Positions 38,655-48,081 of a DNA stretch of 64,000 nucleotides are shown here, one piece after another; positions within the stretch are counted from its first letter, which is position 1, and every line of letters begins with the position of its first letter. The DNA is from Fusobacterium necrogenes (GTDB lineage Bacteria; Fusobacteriota; Fusobacteriia; Fusobacteriales; Fusobacteriaceae). Below the pieces are notes generated by a model that saw only the letters and a list, made by a program, of their open reading frames with translations, was not told the origin of the DNA and made no database searches. The stretch is taken from assembly GCF_900450765.1 (NCBI RefSeq), contig NZ_UGGU01000003.1, forward strand, positions 186,001-250,000. The letters are read 5' to 3'. The position numbers and the translations under genes were made by a program.

Positions 38655-40412
38655 ATGAGAGTAAATTTAGATAAATATTTATTGAAAGTTGAAAAACCAG
38701 GTCAGTATTTAGGAAATGAGATCAACAGTATCCATAAGGAGAATTCAGTAGCTAAAATGTGTTTATTTTTTCCAGATATATATGAAGTAGGAATGTCCAA
38801 TCTTGGAATTAGAATATTGTATAGTCTTATGAATAGAGTAGAAGGGTTTTCTTTAGAGAGAGGATTTGCTCCAATGGAGGATATGGAAAGATTTATGAGA
38901 GAAAACAATATACCAATGTTTTCATTAGAAAGTAAGACACCTCTTAAGGAGTTTGATGTAGTAGGTTTTTCATTATCATATGAAATGTGCTATCCAAATG
39001 TTTTAAATGCTCTTGATTTAGCTGGGATACCAGTGAAAAGAGAGGAAAGAAAAGAAGGAGATCCGCTTATAATGGCTGGTGGAACTTGTATGATGAATCC
39101 TGTACCTATGGAGAGATTTTTAGATTTTATAGTTATAGGTGATGGGGAAGAGGTAATGGTAGAGATTGCTAAAATCCTAGTGGCTCATAAAGATAAAACT
39201 AAAATGGAAAAGTTACAGCTTATAGAACATTTAGATGGGGTATATGTTCCAGTTCTTCATAAGGGGAAAAAAAGAATAAAAAGAGCAATAGTTGCAGATT
39301 TAAATAATACAGAATATTATGAGGATCAGATAGTACCATATATAAATATAGTACATGATAGAGCCACTGTAGAGATACAAAGAGGTTGTTCAAGAGGATG
39401 TAGATTTTGTCAAGCAGGGATAGTGTATAGACCGGTTAGAGAGAGAAGCCTAGAAAAAAATTTGGAGTTAATAGAGAGAATGATAAAAAAAACAGGATAT
39501 ACAGAGGTATCATTATCTTCTTTAAGTAGCAGTGATTATACAAGGATAGATGATCTCATTAAGGGTGTAAAAAGTAAGTATGATTATAGGAATTTGGGGG
39601 TTTCACTCCCATCACTTAGAATGAATACACATTCTGTTGAGGTAGCTAAAGATATCAGTGGAGGAAAAAGAACTGGATTTACTTTTGCACCAGAAGCTGG
39701 CTCTCAAAGAATGAGAGATATTATCAATAAAGGGGTAGAGGAAAAAGATGTATTAGAAACAGCTGAAGCTGCTGTAAGAAATGGATGGGAAAGTTTGAAA
39801 TTTTACTTTATGATAGGCCTTCCATTTGAGACTGATGAAGATGTGAAGGGGATATATGATTTAGCAAAGAAAGTAGTAGATAGATGTAGACCAATAAATA
39901 AAAGACTTAATGTAACAGTTAGTGTATCCAATTTTGTACCTAAACCCCATACACCTTTTCAATGGGCACAACAGATGAATTTTGATGAGATGAAAAGAAA
40001 ACATACACTTTTAAGAGAGCTTTTTAAAGGACAAAAAGGTTGTAGTTTGAGAATCCATGATATGAAAAAGTCTTATTTAGAAGGCTTTCTCTCAAGAGGA
40101 GATGAAAAAACAGGAGAACTTATAGAACTAGCTTGGAAAAGTGGAGCAAAACTTGATGACTATAAGGATAATTTTAATATTTGGAAAAAAGCTATAGATG
40201 ACTTAAAATTTGGAGAAGATGAGTACCTAAGAGCTAGAGATATAGATGAGAAGTTACCTTGGGATATAGTAGAGATAAGTGTGGATAAAGAGTTTTTAAA
40301 AAAAGAATTAGAACAAGCTAGGAATGCTGCTCTTACACCAGAGTGTAGAACTAGATGTTCTAATTGTGGCATAAGAAAAAGATTTCCAAATTGTATGGTG
40401 ATAGCGGAATAA
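38655..40412 (+). CDS. B12-binding-type radical SAM protein (TIGR03960-like)
   Basis: 585 residues. An N-terminal Rossmann-like cobalamin-binding-type domain ([24 protein letters not shown]) precedes a radical SAM domain with the cluster motif [12 protein letters not shown] (about 246-257, CxxxCxxC). This matches the TIGR03960 family, often encoded with a DUF2344-type partner and thought to act on tRNA or the ribosome; the exact reaction is unknown. The C-terminus holds CRTRCSNCG, a possible extra metal site. GAGGAG ribosome site. Confidence 0.85.
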   Translation: MRVNLDKYLLKVEKPGQYLGNEINSIHKENSVAKMCLFFPDIYEVGMSNLGIRILYSLMNRVEGFSLERGFAPMEDMERFMRENNIPMFSLESKTPLKEFDVVGFSLSYEMCYPNVLNALDLAGIPVKREERKEGDPLIMAGGTCMMNPVPMERFLDFIVIGDGEEVMVEIAKILVAHKDKTKMEKLQLIEHLDGVYVPVLHKGKKRIKRAIVADLNNTEYYEDQIVPYINIVHDRATVEIQRGCSRGCRFCQAGIVYRPVRERSLEKNLELIERMIKKTGYTEVSLSSLSSSDYTRIDDLIKGVKSKYDYRNLGVSLPSLRMNTHSVEVAKDISGGKRTGFTFAPEAGSQRMRDIINKGVEEKDVLETAEAAVRNGWESLKFYFMIGLPFETDEDVKGIYDLAKKVVDRCRPINKRLNVTVSVSNFVPKPHTPFQWAQQMNFDEMKRKHTLLRELFKGQKGCSLRIHDMKKSYLEGFLSRGDEKTGELIELAWKSGAKLDDYKDNFNIWKKAIDDLKFGEDEYLRARDIDEKLPWDIVEISVDKEFLKKELEQARNAALTPECRTRCSNCGIRKRFPNCMVIAE

Positions 40413-40432
40413 TTTTTGGAGGGAAGAAGGAA

Positions 40433-41107
40433 ATGGTAAACTTAGGAAATGATTGGGATGAGATATTAGAAGGAGAGTTTGCTAAGGAGTATTATCAAAA
40501 GTTAAGGAAGTTTTTGATAAATGAGTATAGAACAAAGGTTATTTATCCTAAAATGGAAAATATATTTTCGGCTCTGAAATTTACATCATACAAAGATACC
40601 AGAGTATTAATTTTAGGACAAGACCCCTATCATGGTCCTGGTCAAGCTCATGGATTAGCATTTTCAGTAAATCCTGGAATAAAAACTCCTCCTTCACTTC
40701 TTAATATGTATAAAGAGTTAAAGGATGAATTAGAAGTATATATTCCAAATAATGGATATTTAGTTCCGTGGGCAAAGCAAGGTGTACTTCTATTAAATAC
40801 TGCTCTCACTGTAAGAGCTGGAGAAGCTAACTCTCATTCAGGAATTGGATGGGAAATTTTTACCGATAATATTATAAAACATTTAAATGATAGGATAGAA
40901 CCAGTGATTTTTGTGTTATGGGGAAATAATGCTAGGAAGAAAAAAGATTATATAACTGGAAGACAACATTTTATATTAGAAGCTCCACATCCTAGTCCAC
41001 TTTCAGCAAGTAAAGGTTTTTTTGGTTGTGGTCATTTTAAAAAAATAAATGAACTGTTAAAAAAAATAGGTGAAAATGAAATAAATTGGCAGATTGAAAA
41101 TATATAA
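40433..41107 (+). CDS. ung: uracil-DNA glycosylase
   Basis: 224 residues. It excises uracil from DNA in base-excision repair. The catalytic loop [17 protein letters not shown] (Asp near 64) and the leucine loop [17 protein letters not shown] are complete. The start is ATG 40433 after GGAGGGAAGAAGG; a longer frame from 40364 overlaps the radical SAM gene and lacks a ribosome site. Confidence 0.95.
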   Translation: MVNLGNDWDEILEGEFAKEYYQKLRKFLINEYRTKVIYPKMENIFSALKFTSYKDTRVLILGQDPYHGPGQAHGLAFSVNPGIKTPPSLLNMYKELKDELEVYIPNNGYLVPWAKQGVLLLNTALTVRAGEANSHSGIGWEIFTDNIIKHLNDRIEPVIFVLWGNNARKKKDYITGRQHFILEAPHPSPLSASKGFFGCGHFKKINELLKKIGENEINWQIENI

Positions 41108-41197
41108 AACAGGATAAAGCTATAGGACACAAATATGCCACACTGTTTTAATATAATAATTAAGAGTAGTAAAAATAAAGTACAGTGGAGGTTAGTG

Positions 41198-41548
41198 ATG
41201 AGATATTTATATATGTATATATTCATATTTATATCTACACTAAATATTTTTGGGGATGAAGAATTATTGAAACATGAAGGGGTTATTTTTATTGACTCAT
41301 TGACTATTGAGCAGCAAGAGGAAGTTACGGAGATGAGAACTGAATTTTTAGAAGGATTTAATGAGTTAAAAAGTAAACTTATAACGATAAGATTGGAAAC
41401 TCAAAATGAGATGAGAAAAGATAATCCAGACTGGGAAGAAATAAAAAAATTAAATAGTGAGTATTATAATCTTCAAAAAAGTTTAGACGATGGAATGGAA
41501 GAGTATAAAAAAAAGGTACAAAATATTCAATTGAAAATTGAAGATTAA
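41198..41548 (+). CDS. exported Spy/CpxP-like protein
   Basis: 116 residues. A signal peptide (YLYMYIFIFISTLNIFG) is followed by a helical mature part: LTIEQQEEVTEMRTEFLEGFNELKSK resembles the LTxEQ region of Spy/CpxP periplasmic chaperones, though sequence identity is low. GGAGG site before ATG 41198; the earlier ATG at 41135 has none. It would act in the periplasm, perhaps as a stress chaperone or metal sensor partner. Confidence 0.55.
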   Translation: MRYLYMYIFIFISTLNIFGDEELLKHEGVIFIDSLTIEQQEEVTEMRTEFLEGFNELKSKLITIRLETQNEMRKDNPDWEEIKKLNSEYYNLQKSLDDGMEEYKKKVQNIQLKIED

Positions 41549-41559
41549 AGGAGAGAAAA

Positions 41560-43005
41560 ATGGAAGAACTATTGCTTGGGCTAGATTATGAGATATTACA
41601 AAAAGGAAAAACTGAGATAGAATTTAAAGGAATGGAGTACGATTCAAGAAAAATAAAAGATGGAGATATATTTGTAGCATTAGAAGGATCTATATCTGAT
41701 GGGCATAAGTATATTAAACAAGCAATAGAAAATGGAGCTAAGGGAGTATTAGTATCAAAAAAAGTAGAGTTAGAATTTCCTGTTGAATATATTTTAGTTA
41801 AGGACTTGAGAAAAAATTTAGGAAAGATAGCTTCTAATTTTTATAGTTATCCTCAAAAAAAATTAAAGATAATAGGTATTACTGGAACAAATGGAAAAAC
41901 TACTTCTACTTATCTTTTGGAATCTATTTTAGGGAAGGAAAAAGTAGCTAGGATAGGAACTGTTGAATATAAAATAGGAGATGAAGTAATAGAAGCTTCT
42001 AATACTACTCCGGAATCTTTAGATATAGTAAAGATGTGTAAAAAAGCAGTAGAAAAAGGATTGGAATACTTAGTTATGGAAGTGAGTTCTCATGCTCTTT
42101 CATTGGGAAGAGTAGATATGTTAGAATTTGATGTTGCATCATTTACTAATTTAACTTTAGATCACTTAGATTATCATGAGAATATGGATAATTATTTCCA
42201 AGCTAAAAGAAAAATTTTTACAATGTTAAAAGATAGTCAAAAAAGTTCTATCAATATAGATGATGTCTATGGAGATAGGCTCTATAAAGAGTTTGGTGGA
42301 TATTCTTATTCTTTAATTAAGTCAGCAGATTTAACAGGAGAGATAGTAGAGTTCCATAGTGATGGCCAACTTGTAAGATTAAATCTTATGGGAGAGATGT
42401 TTGAAGAGAAATTAGCTATATTAGGAAGATACAACTTGTATAATGTTTTAGGAGTAATAGGAATAGCACTTCAATTGGGGATAGAAAAAAATATAATTTT
42501 AGAAAGATTAAAAGATATAAAAGGGGCACCAGGAAGATTTGAGTTAGTAAACTGTGGACAGGAGTATATTGTTGTAGTAGATTATGCTCATACTGGAGAT
42601 GCTCTAGAGAATATTTTAAAAAGTATAAATGAATTGAAAAAAGCTAGAGTAATTACTGTATTTGGTTGTGGTGGAGATAGAGATGCTACTAAAAGACCAA
42701 TTATGGGGGAAATTGCTCAAAGACTTAGTGATATAGCAATACTTACATCTGATAATCCAAGAACAGAAGATCCACATCTTATAATTGAAGATGTAAAAAG
42801 AGGAATGAATGGAGATAATTATCTTATAGAAGAGGATAGAGAGCATGCTATAGTAAGAGCTATTAAGATAGCTAAGAAAAATGACATAATTCTAATTGCT
42901 GGAAAAGGACATGAAACCTATCAGATACTTGGAAGGAGAAAAATTCATTTTGATGATAGAGAGATAGCAAGAAGGGAGATAGTCAAAAGAAAGATGAGAG
43001 GATAA
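41560..43005 (+). CDS. murE: UDP-N-acetylmuramoyl-tripeptide synthetase
   Basis: 481 residues. It adds the third amino acid to UDP-MurNAc-L-Ala-D-Glu in the cytoplasm. The ATP loop GITGTNGKTTSTY is near 105-117, and the carbamylated-lysine and C-terminal domains are complete. The amino-acid motif is DNPRTEDP (398-405), the DNPR form found in enzymes for meso-diaminopimelate; fusobacteria are known to use meso-lanthionine instead, so the substrate should be checked. It begins 11 bases after the Spy-like gene. Confidence 0.95.
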   Translation: MEELLLGLDYEILQKGKTEIEFKGMEYDSRKIKDGDIFVALEGSISDGHKYIKQAIENGAKGVLVSKKVELEFPVEYILVKDLRKNLGKIASNFYSYPQKKLKIIGITGTNGKTTSTYLLESILGKEKVARIGTVEYKIGDEVIEASNTTPESLDIVKMCKKAVEKGLEYLVMEVSSHALSLGRVDMLEFDVASFTNLTLDHLDYHENMDNYFQAKRKIFTMLKDSQKSSINIDDVYGDRLYKEFGGYSYSLIKSADLTGEIVEFHSDGQLVRLNLMGEMFEEKLAILGRYNLYNVLGVIGIALQLGIEKNIILERLKDIKGAPGRFELVNCGQEYIVVVDYAHTGDALENILKSINELKKARVITVFGCGGDRDATKRPIMGEIAQRLSDIAILTSDNPRTEDPHLIIEDVKRGMNGDNYLIEEDREHAIVRAIKIAKKNDIILIAGKGHETYQILGRRKIHFDDREIARREIVKRKMRG

Positions 43006-43014
43006 GGGGGAAAA

Positions 43015-43851
43015 ATGATAGATAAAGTGAGAGTTGTAAAAGTAGGAAATAAGGTAGAAATTGGAGGAAATAAAAGATTTGCTTTAATAGCTGGGCCCTG
43101 TGTAATAGAAACAGAAGAGTTAGTTATGGAGGTAGCTGGAAAAATAAAAGATATCTGTGATAGACTTGGAATTCAATATATTTTTAAGGCTTCATTTGAT
43201 AAGGCTAACAGATCGTCTATACACTCTTTTAGAGGACCAGGGCTTGAAAAAGGATTGGAGATTTTAAAAAAAGTTAAAGAAAAATATAATGTACCTGTAA
43301 TAACTGATGTACACGAAACTTGGCAATGTAAAAAAGCTGCAGAAGTAGTAGATATTTTACAAATTCCAGCTTTTTTATGTAGACAGACAGATTTACTTTT
43401 AGCAGCAGCAGAAACAGGGCTTCCAGTAAATATTAAAAAAGGACAATTTTTAGCTCCTTGGGATATGAAAAATGTTGTAACTAAAATGGAAGAGAGTAAT
43501 AATCAAAATATACTACTTTGTGAAAGAGGAAGTACTTTTGGATATAATAATATGGTAGTAGATATGAGAAGCTTTATGGAAATGAGAAAATTTGGATATC
43601 CAATAGTATTTGATGTGACTCATGCTGTACAAAGGCCAGGAGGACTAGGAACAGCTACATCTGGAGATAGAGAGTATGTATTCCCACTTATGAGAGCAGG
43701 ACTTGCAATAGGTGTAGATGCTATATTTGCTGAGGTACATCCTAATCCAAATGAAGCTAAATCAGATGGACCGAATATGTTATTTTTAAATGATTTAGAG
43801 GAGATATTAAAAGTAGCTATAAAAATAGATGATTTAGTAAAAGAAAGATAG
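43015..43851 (+). CDS. kdsA: 3-deoxy-8-phosphooctulonate synthase
   Basis: 278 residues. It condenses phosphoenolpyruvate with arabinose-5-phosphate to make KDO-8-phosphate, the precursor of lipopolysaccharide inner core. The family signatures FALIAGPCVIETEE, FKASFDKANRSSIHSFRGPG and FDVTHAVQRPGGLG are present, plus AEVHPNPNEAKSDGPN. A GPCVIE cysteine is present, as in metal-dependent forms. It lies between murE and kdsD in the same orientation with 9-base gaps, a clear envelope operon. Confidence 0.96.
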   Translation: MIDKVRVVKVGNKVEIGGNKRFALIAGPCVIETEELVMEVAGKIKDICDRLGIQYIFKASFDKANRSSIHSFRGPGLEKGLEILKKVKEKYNVPVITDVHETWQCKKAAEVVDILQIPAFLCRQTDLLLAAAETGLPVNIKKGQFLAPWDMKNVVTKMEESNNQNILLCERGSTFGYNNMVVDMRSFMEMRKFGYPIVFDVTHAVQRPGGLGTATSGDREYVFPLMRAGLAIGVDAIFAEVHPNPNEAKSDGPNMLFLNDLEEILKVAIKIDDLVKER

Positions 43852-43860
43852 GGGATAGTT

Positions 43861-44829
43861 ATGGAATTTAATGAAGTGGATTATGCAAGAAGTGTATTTG
43901 AAGCAGAGATAGAGGAATTAGGAAGAGTAAAGAACTCTTTAGATGGAGATATAACAAAAGTTGTAGAACTAATATTAGGAATGAAAGGAAAAGTTGTAGT
44001 TACAGGTATAGGAAAATCTGGCCTTATTGGTAAGAAGATTGCTGCAACATTAGCCTCAACAGGGACAACAGCTATATTTATGAACTCTGCCGAAGGATTG
44101 CATGGAGATCTTGGAATGATAGCTCAAAATGATGTGGTACTAGCTATATCTAACAGTGGAAATAGTGATGAGATAGTATCTCTTCTCCCATCTATTCAAA
44201 AGATAGGAGCCAAACTTGTAGCTATGACAGGAAATAGAAATTCAAAACTAGGAAAAGCAGCCGACTATGTTTTAAATATAGGAGTAAGTAGAGAAGGATG
44301 TCCACTTAATTTAGCTCCTATGTCATCAGCAACAGCTACTTTAGTTATGGGAGATGCTCTTGCAGCAATACTTATAAAGAGAAGAGATTTTAGAGCAGAA
44401 AATTTTGCGTTGTATCACCCGGGTGGAAGTCTAGGAAAAAGACTTCTAATGAAAGTAAGAGATATAATGAAAAAAGGTGATGAAATACCTATTTGTGATA
44501 AAGAGAGTCCAATAAAAAATGTAATACTTACTATGACAGATAAAAGTCTTGGTGCTGTATGTGTTATGAATAGAGATCTAATGGTAGGGATTATTACAGA
44601 GGGAGATATTAGAAGGGCTTTAACAAAAGAAGGAGAATTTTTTACTTTTAAAGCTAAAGATATAATGACAAGAAATTTTATAAGAACAAATTCAAATAGT
44701 ATGGCAATAGATGCCTTAGAACTTATGGAAAATAGACCGAGCCAGATAACTGTATTACCAGTAATAGATGACACTAAATTAGTAGGAATACTAAGAGTAC
44801 ATGACCTACTAAATGTAGTTGGAAAATAA
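43861..44829 (+). CDS. kdsD: arabinose-5-phosphate isomerase
   Basis: 322 residues. It converts ribulose-5-phosphate to arabinose-5-phosphate for KdsA. The N-terminal SIS domain has VVVTGIGKSGLIGKKIAATLAS and ISNSGNSDEIVSLLPSIQK, and two CBS domains follow (about 205-322). It directly follows kdsA, so the pathway steps are encoded side by side. KpsF and GutQ have the same layout; the position next to kdsA favours KdsD. Confidence 0.94.
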   Translation: MEFNEVDYARSVFEAEIEELGRVKNSLDGDITKVVELILGMKGKVVVTGIGKSGLIGKKIAATLASTGTTAIFMNSAEGLHGDLGMIAQNDVVLAISNSGNSDEIVSLLPSIQKIGAKLVAMTGNRNSKLGKAADYVLNIGVSREGCPLNLAPMSSATATLVMGDALAAILIKRRDFRAENFALYHPGGSLGKRLLMKVRDIMKKGDEIPICDKESPIKNVILTMTDKSLGAVCVMNRDLMVGIITEGDIRRALTKEGEFFTFKAKDIMTRNFIRTNSNSMAIDALELMENRPSQITVLPVIDDTKLVGILRVHDLLNVVGK

Positions 44830-44843
44830 TTATATAATAAAAG

Positions 44844-44872
44844 TTGACATAGAAAGTAAATTTTATTATAAT
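44844..44872 (+). promoter_or_regulatory. consensus promoter of the DUF1858 gene
   Basis: TTGACA (44844-44849), a 17-base spacer and TATAAT (44867-44872), both perfect, about 40 bases before the gene. It lies just after kdsD, so the small gene has its own strong promoter. Confidence 0.85.
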
Positions 44873-44912
44873 AATAGTGTAATATAATTTTATTTTGTAG
44901 GAGTGATAAGGT

Positions 44913-45113
44913 ATGGTAACAAGAGATACAAATATTTTAGTAGCAGTTCAAAATTATCCAGTAATTAGAGATGTATTTAATAAATATGGACTTGGATGTG
45001 TAGGATGTATGATAGCATCTGGAGAAACTTTAGGAGAAGGAATTTCTGCTCATGGTTTAGATGCAGATGTTGTAATAGCTGAGATCAATAAAGTTATAGC
45101 TGAAACTAAATAA
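44913..45113 (+). CDS. DUF1858 redox-disulfide domain protein
   Basis: 66 residues, the whole protein being one DUF1858 domain. YGLGCVGCMIASGETLGEG holds the CxxC pair of the hybrid-cluster-protein-associated redox disulfide family, and the preceding NYPVIRDVFNKYG is typical. It probably carries electrons or senses redox state in the cytoplasm. No hybrid-cluster protein gene is visible nearby. Strong own promoter and terminator, so it is likely abundant. Confidence 0.85.
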   Translation: MVTRDTNILVAVQNYPVIRDVFNKYGLGCVGCMIASGETLGEGISAHGLDADVVIAEINKVIAETK

Positions 45114-45140
45114 TTTATTATCTGAATATAAGGATGCTTA

Positions 45141-45204
45141 AAGAGGAAAATTGTTATCTAAACTTTATAATCAATATATGGTTAGATAACTTTTCCTCTT
45201 TTTC
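45141..45204 (+). terminator. terminator after the DUF1858 gene
   Basis: AGAGGAAAATTGTTATCTAA (about 45142-45161) pairs with GTTAGATAACTTTTCCTCTT (45181-45200) with small mismatches, followed by a T-rich stretch. A long stable stem. Confidence 0.8.
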
Positions 45205-45212
45205 ACATATAA

Positions 45213-45241
45213 TTGAAAAAATATTATTTTTATGATAAAAT
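45213..45241 (+). promoter_or_regulatory. promoter of the DUF445-ruvB gene group
   Basis: TTGAAA (45213-45218), a 17-base spacer ending in TGA, and TAAAAT (45236-45241), with an extended -10 TG. It precedes a long run of closely packed plus-strand genes. Confidence 0.65.
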
Positions 45242-45308
45242 AGTTTACTGAAGTACTAAAAAATGATAGAAAATTAAAATGATAAATGCAAGGGTAAGGA
45301 GTAGAGAA

Positions 45309-45923
45309 TTGAATACAGAGTTAATTATTAAGTTATTACTAATAGTTGGAATAGGAGCGGGTATCGGTTGGATAACAAATTATGTAGCAATAAAGATGTT
45401 ATTTAGACCATATAAGGAGATAAATTTAGGTTTATTTAAGTTGCAAGGTCTTCTTCCTAAAAGAAAACATGAAATTGGAGAAAATATAGCTGAAGTTATT
45501 CAAACGGAACTAGTATCTTTACAAGAGATTTTGAAATCTTTAGATGGAAGTAAGCTTGAAGAAAAAATGAGTGAGATTATCGATGGAATATTAGAGGAGA
45601 AACTTCAGAGTGAGATAACAAAAAATTTTCCTATGTTAGCTATGTTTTTAAGTAATGATATGTTAGATAAAATAAAAAAAATAATAAAGAACTCAATTTT
45701 AGAAAAGAGAGAAAATATAGTATTTATGTTCTCTAATTACTTAGAAAAAAATGTTGATTTTAAAGGAATTATTGTGAAAAATGTAGATTCTTTTTCTTTA
45801 GAAAAGTTAGAAGAGGTAACATATAGTTTGGCGAAAAAAGAATTTAAACATATTGAGGTAGTTGGGGCTATATTGGGAGCAATTATAGGTTTTATTCAAT
45901 TTATCATTGGAATGATGATGTAA
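45309..45923 (+). CDS. DUF445 family membrane protein
   Basis: About 204 residues from the TTG at 45309, whose AAGGAG site lies 7 bases upstream; an ATG at 45279 would add ten residues but has no ribosome site. The N-terminal helix GIGAGIGWITNYVAIKMLFRPY and the C-terminal membrane segment (IEVVGAILGAIIGFIQFIIGMMM) flank helical soluble repeats, as in DUF445 (YheB-like) proteins. Function is unknown. First in a group leading to ruvB. Confidence 0.8.
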   Translation: MNTELIIKLLLIVGIGAGIGWITNYVAIKMLFRPYKEINLGLFKLQGLLPKRKHEIGENIAEVIQTELVSLQEILKSLDGSKLEEKMSEIIDGILEEKLQSEITKNFPMLAMFLSNDMLDKIKKIIKNSILEKRENIVFMFSNYLEKNVDFKGIIVKNVDSFSLEKLEEVTYSLAKKEFKHIEVVGAILGAIIGFIQFIIGMMM

Positions 45924-45934
45924 GGAGAAGTTAG

Positions 45935-46939
45935 GTGGATAGAGTAGTTGCAAATGAAGAGTTTGAAAATGAGATAGAGATACAAAAGAGTTTAAGGCCA
46001 AAAAGTTTTAGAGAGTATATAGGACAGGAATCGTTAAAGGATAAGATGTCGATTTATATAGAGGCAGCTAAAAGAAGAGGGAGTTCTGTAGATCATATAC
46101 TTCTATATGGACCACCTGGTCTTGGAAAGACTACTCTAGCTGGAGTTATAGCTAATGAGATGGGAGCAAATCTGAAAATAACATCTGGTCCTGTACTTGA
46201 AAGAGCAGGGGACTTAGCTGCTATCTTAACATCTTTAGAAGAAAATGATATACTATTTATAGATGAGATACATAGGCTTAATAATACAGTTGAGGAGATA
46301 CTATACCCAGCTATGGAAGATAAAGAACTAGATATTATAATAGGAAAGGGCCCATCAGCTCGCTCAATAAGAATAGAATTACCAAATTTTACTTTAATAG
46401 GTGCAACTACAAGAGCTGGACTTTTGAGCTCGCCACTTAGAGATAGATTTGGAGTTACACATAGAATGGAATACTATACAGAGGATGAGCTAGCTCAGAT
46501 TATACTTCGTGGGGGAAAGATTCTAGGTGTAAAAGTAGAAAAAGATGGGGCATTAGAGCTTGCAAGTAGAAGTCGTGGAACACCTAGAATAGCTAACCGG
46601 CTTTTAAAAAGGGTAAGAGATTATTGTGAGATAAGAGCAAATGGAGTGATAACTAAGGAGATATCAATGAAAGCTCTAGATATCTTGGGTATCGATTCAA
46701 TGGGGCTTGATGATTTGGATAGAGATATAATAAATGCTGTTATAGATAACTATAGTGGGGGACCTGTTGGAATAGAAACGTTATCACTACTTTTAGGTGA
46801 AGATAGAAGAACTCTAGAGGAGGTTTATGAACCATATTTAGTAAAGATAGGATATATCAAAAGGACAAATAGAGGAAGAGTTGTAACAGAGAAAGCTTAC
46901 GAACATTTTAAAAGAGCGAAGGAGCAGGATAAGGGATGA
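45935..46939 (+). CDS. ruvB: Holliday junction DNA helicase RuvB
   Basis: 334 residues. It is the hexameric motor that drives branch migration with RuvA. Walker [12 protein letters not shown] (about 55-65), Walker [12 protein letters not shown], sensor [17 protein letters not shown] and the C-terminal winged helix ([20 protein letters not shown]) are present. GTG start with AAGGAG upstream. ruvA is not adjacent. The stop overlaps the next gene by 4 bases. Confidence 0.97.
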   Translation: MDRVVANEEFENEIEIQKSLRPKSFREYIGQESLKDKMSIYIEAAKRRGSSVDHILLYGPPGLGKTTLAGVIANEMGANLKITSGPVLERAGDLAAILTSLEENDILFIDEIHRLNNTVEEILYPAMEDKELDIIIGKGPSARSIRIELPNFTLIGATTRAGLLSSPLRDRFGVTHRMEYYTEDELAQIILRGGKILGVKVEKDGALELASRSRGTPRIANRLLKRVRDYCEIRANGVITKEISMKALDILGIDSMGLDDLDRDIINAVIDNYSGGPVGIETLSLLLGEDRRTLEEVYEPYLVKIGYIKRTNRGRVVTEKAYEHFKRAKEQDKG

Positions 46940-47358
46940 AAATAAGTACAAGAGTAAGATATGGACTGAAGGCGCTAGTATATATAGCGGATAAAAGTAG
47001 TGAGAATAAGCTTATAAGAATAAAAGAGATATCTGATGAGCAAGGAGTTTCTGTTCAATATTTAGAACAGATACTTTTTAGATTAAAAAACGAGAATATA
47101 ATAGAGGGAAAAAGAGGACCAAATGGTGGTTACAAATTAGCAAAAGAACCTAAAGAAATAACTCTACATCAGCTTTATAAAATACTTGATGAAGAGGAAA
47201 AGGTCATAGATTGTAACGAGAGTGAGGAACATAAAGCAGTGTGTAGCGATGGAACTTGTTCAGGAAAATGTATTTGGGGGAAATTAGATAGTGCTATGAC
47301 TAAGATACTAGAAGAAACAACCTTAGAAGAATTTATAAAAAATAAAGATATGATCTAG
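46936..47358 (+). CDS. Rrf2 family transcriptional regulator with cysteine cluster
   Basis: 140 residues. A winged helix opens with [16 protein letters not shown], and [22 protein letters not shown] is the recognition region of Rrf2 proteins. Four cysteines lie at the C-terminal side ([12 protein letters not shown], then [11 protein letters not shown]), which could hold an iron-sulfur cluster as in IscR or NsrR, although spacing differs from IscR. It overlaps ruvB by 4 bases (ATGA). Targets are unknown; iron-sulfur or cysteine metabolism is the usual theme. Confidence 0.85.
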   Translation: MKISTRVRYGLKALVYIADKSSENKLIRIKEISDEQGVSVQYLEQILFRLKNENIIEGKRGPNGGYKLAKEPKEITLHQLYKILDEEEKVIDCNESEEHKAVCSDGTCSGKCIWGKLDSAMTKILEETTLEEFIKNKDMI

Positions 47359-47367
47359 GAGAATCCT

Positions 47368-48081
47368 ATGATAAGTGTTATAATATCAGAAAAGAATATT
47401 TTTGAAAATAAAATCGTGGTAGATGATAAAGCTGATATCAATCATTTAAAAAATGTTTTTAGAGTGAAAGTAAATGAGAAAATAAGGGCAGTAGATGGGA
47501 AAAAAGAATATTTTTGTAGAGTAGAGGAGTTAGATAAAAAAAGCATAACCTTGATTATAGATGAAGTTTTTGAAGATAGATTTTCTACAAAAATAAAAAT
47601 AGATGCTGCCATTGGAATTTTAAAAAATGATAAAATGGATTTAACTATTCAAAAACTTACTGAAATAGGTATAAATAAGTTAATACCTCTAAATACTAAA
47701 AGAGGTGTGGCGAAAGTAAGTGAAAAGAAGGAAAAATGGGATTTGATAGTAAAAGAGGCTTTAAAACAATGTCAAGCAGTGAGGCCTTTAATTATCAGTG
47801 ATGTATTGAAAATAGAGAATTTGAAGTTGGAAGAGTATGACCTAGTGATTGTACCCTATGAATGTGAAGAGGAATATACTTTGAAAAATCTTTTAATTAA
47901 AAGAAAAGATATGATAGAAAAAATACTCTACATAATAGGACCAGAAGGTGGTTTTGATGAATCTGAAATAGAATATTTAAAAAATAATGGTGCTAATATA
48001 GTGACGTTAGGGAAAAGAATCCTAAGGGCAGAAACAGCTTCTATTGTGGTAGGAGGAGTTTTAATTAATGAATTTCAATAA
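47368..48081 (+). CDS. rsmE: 16S rRNA m3U1498 methyltransferase
   Basis: 237 residues. SPOUT-class methyltransferase acting on U1498 of 16S rRNA. N-terminal PUA-like beta domain (NHLKNVFRVKVNEKIRAVDG), then the knotted domain with IIGPEGGFDESEIEYLK and LGKRILRAETASIVVGGVLI, the conserved SAM-binding loops. It overlaps mtaB by 14 bases. Confidence 0.93.
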   Translation: MISVIISEKNIFENKIVVDDKADINHLKNVFRVKVNEKIRAVDGKKEYFCRVEELDKKSITLIIDEVFEDRFSTKIKIDAAIGILKNDKMDLTIQKLTEIGINKLIPLNTKRGVAKVSEKKEKWDLIVKEALKQCQAVRPLIISDVLKIENLKLEEYDLVIVPYECEEEYTLKNLLIKRKDMIEKILYIIGPEGGFDESEIEYLKNNGANIVTLGKRILRAETASIVVGGVLINEFQ

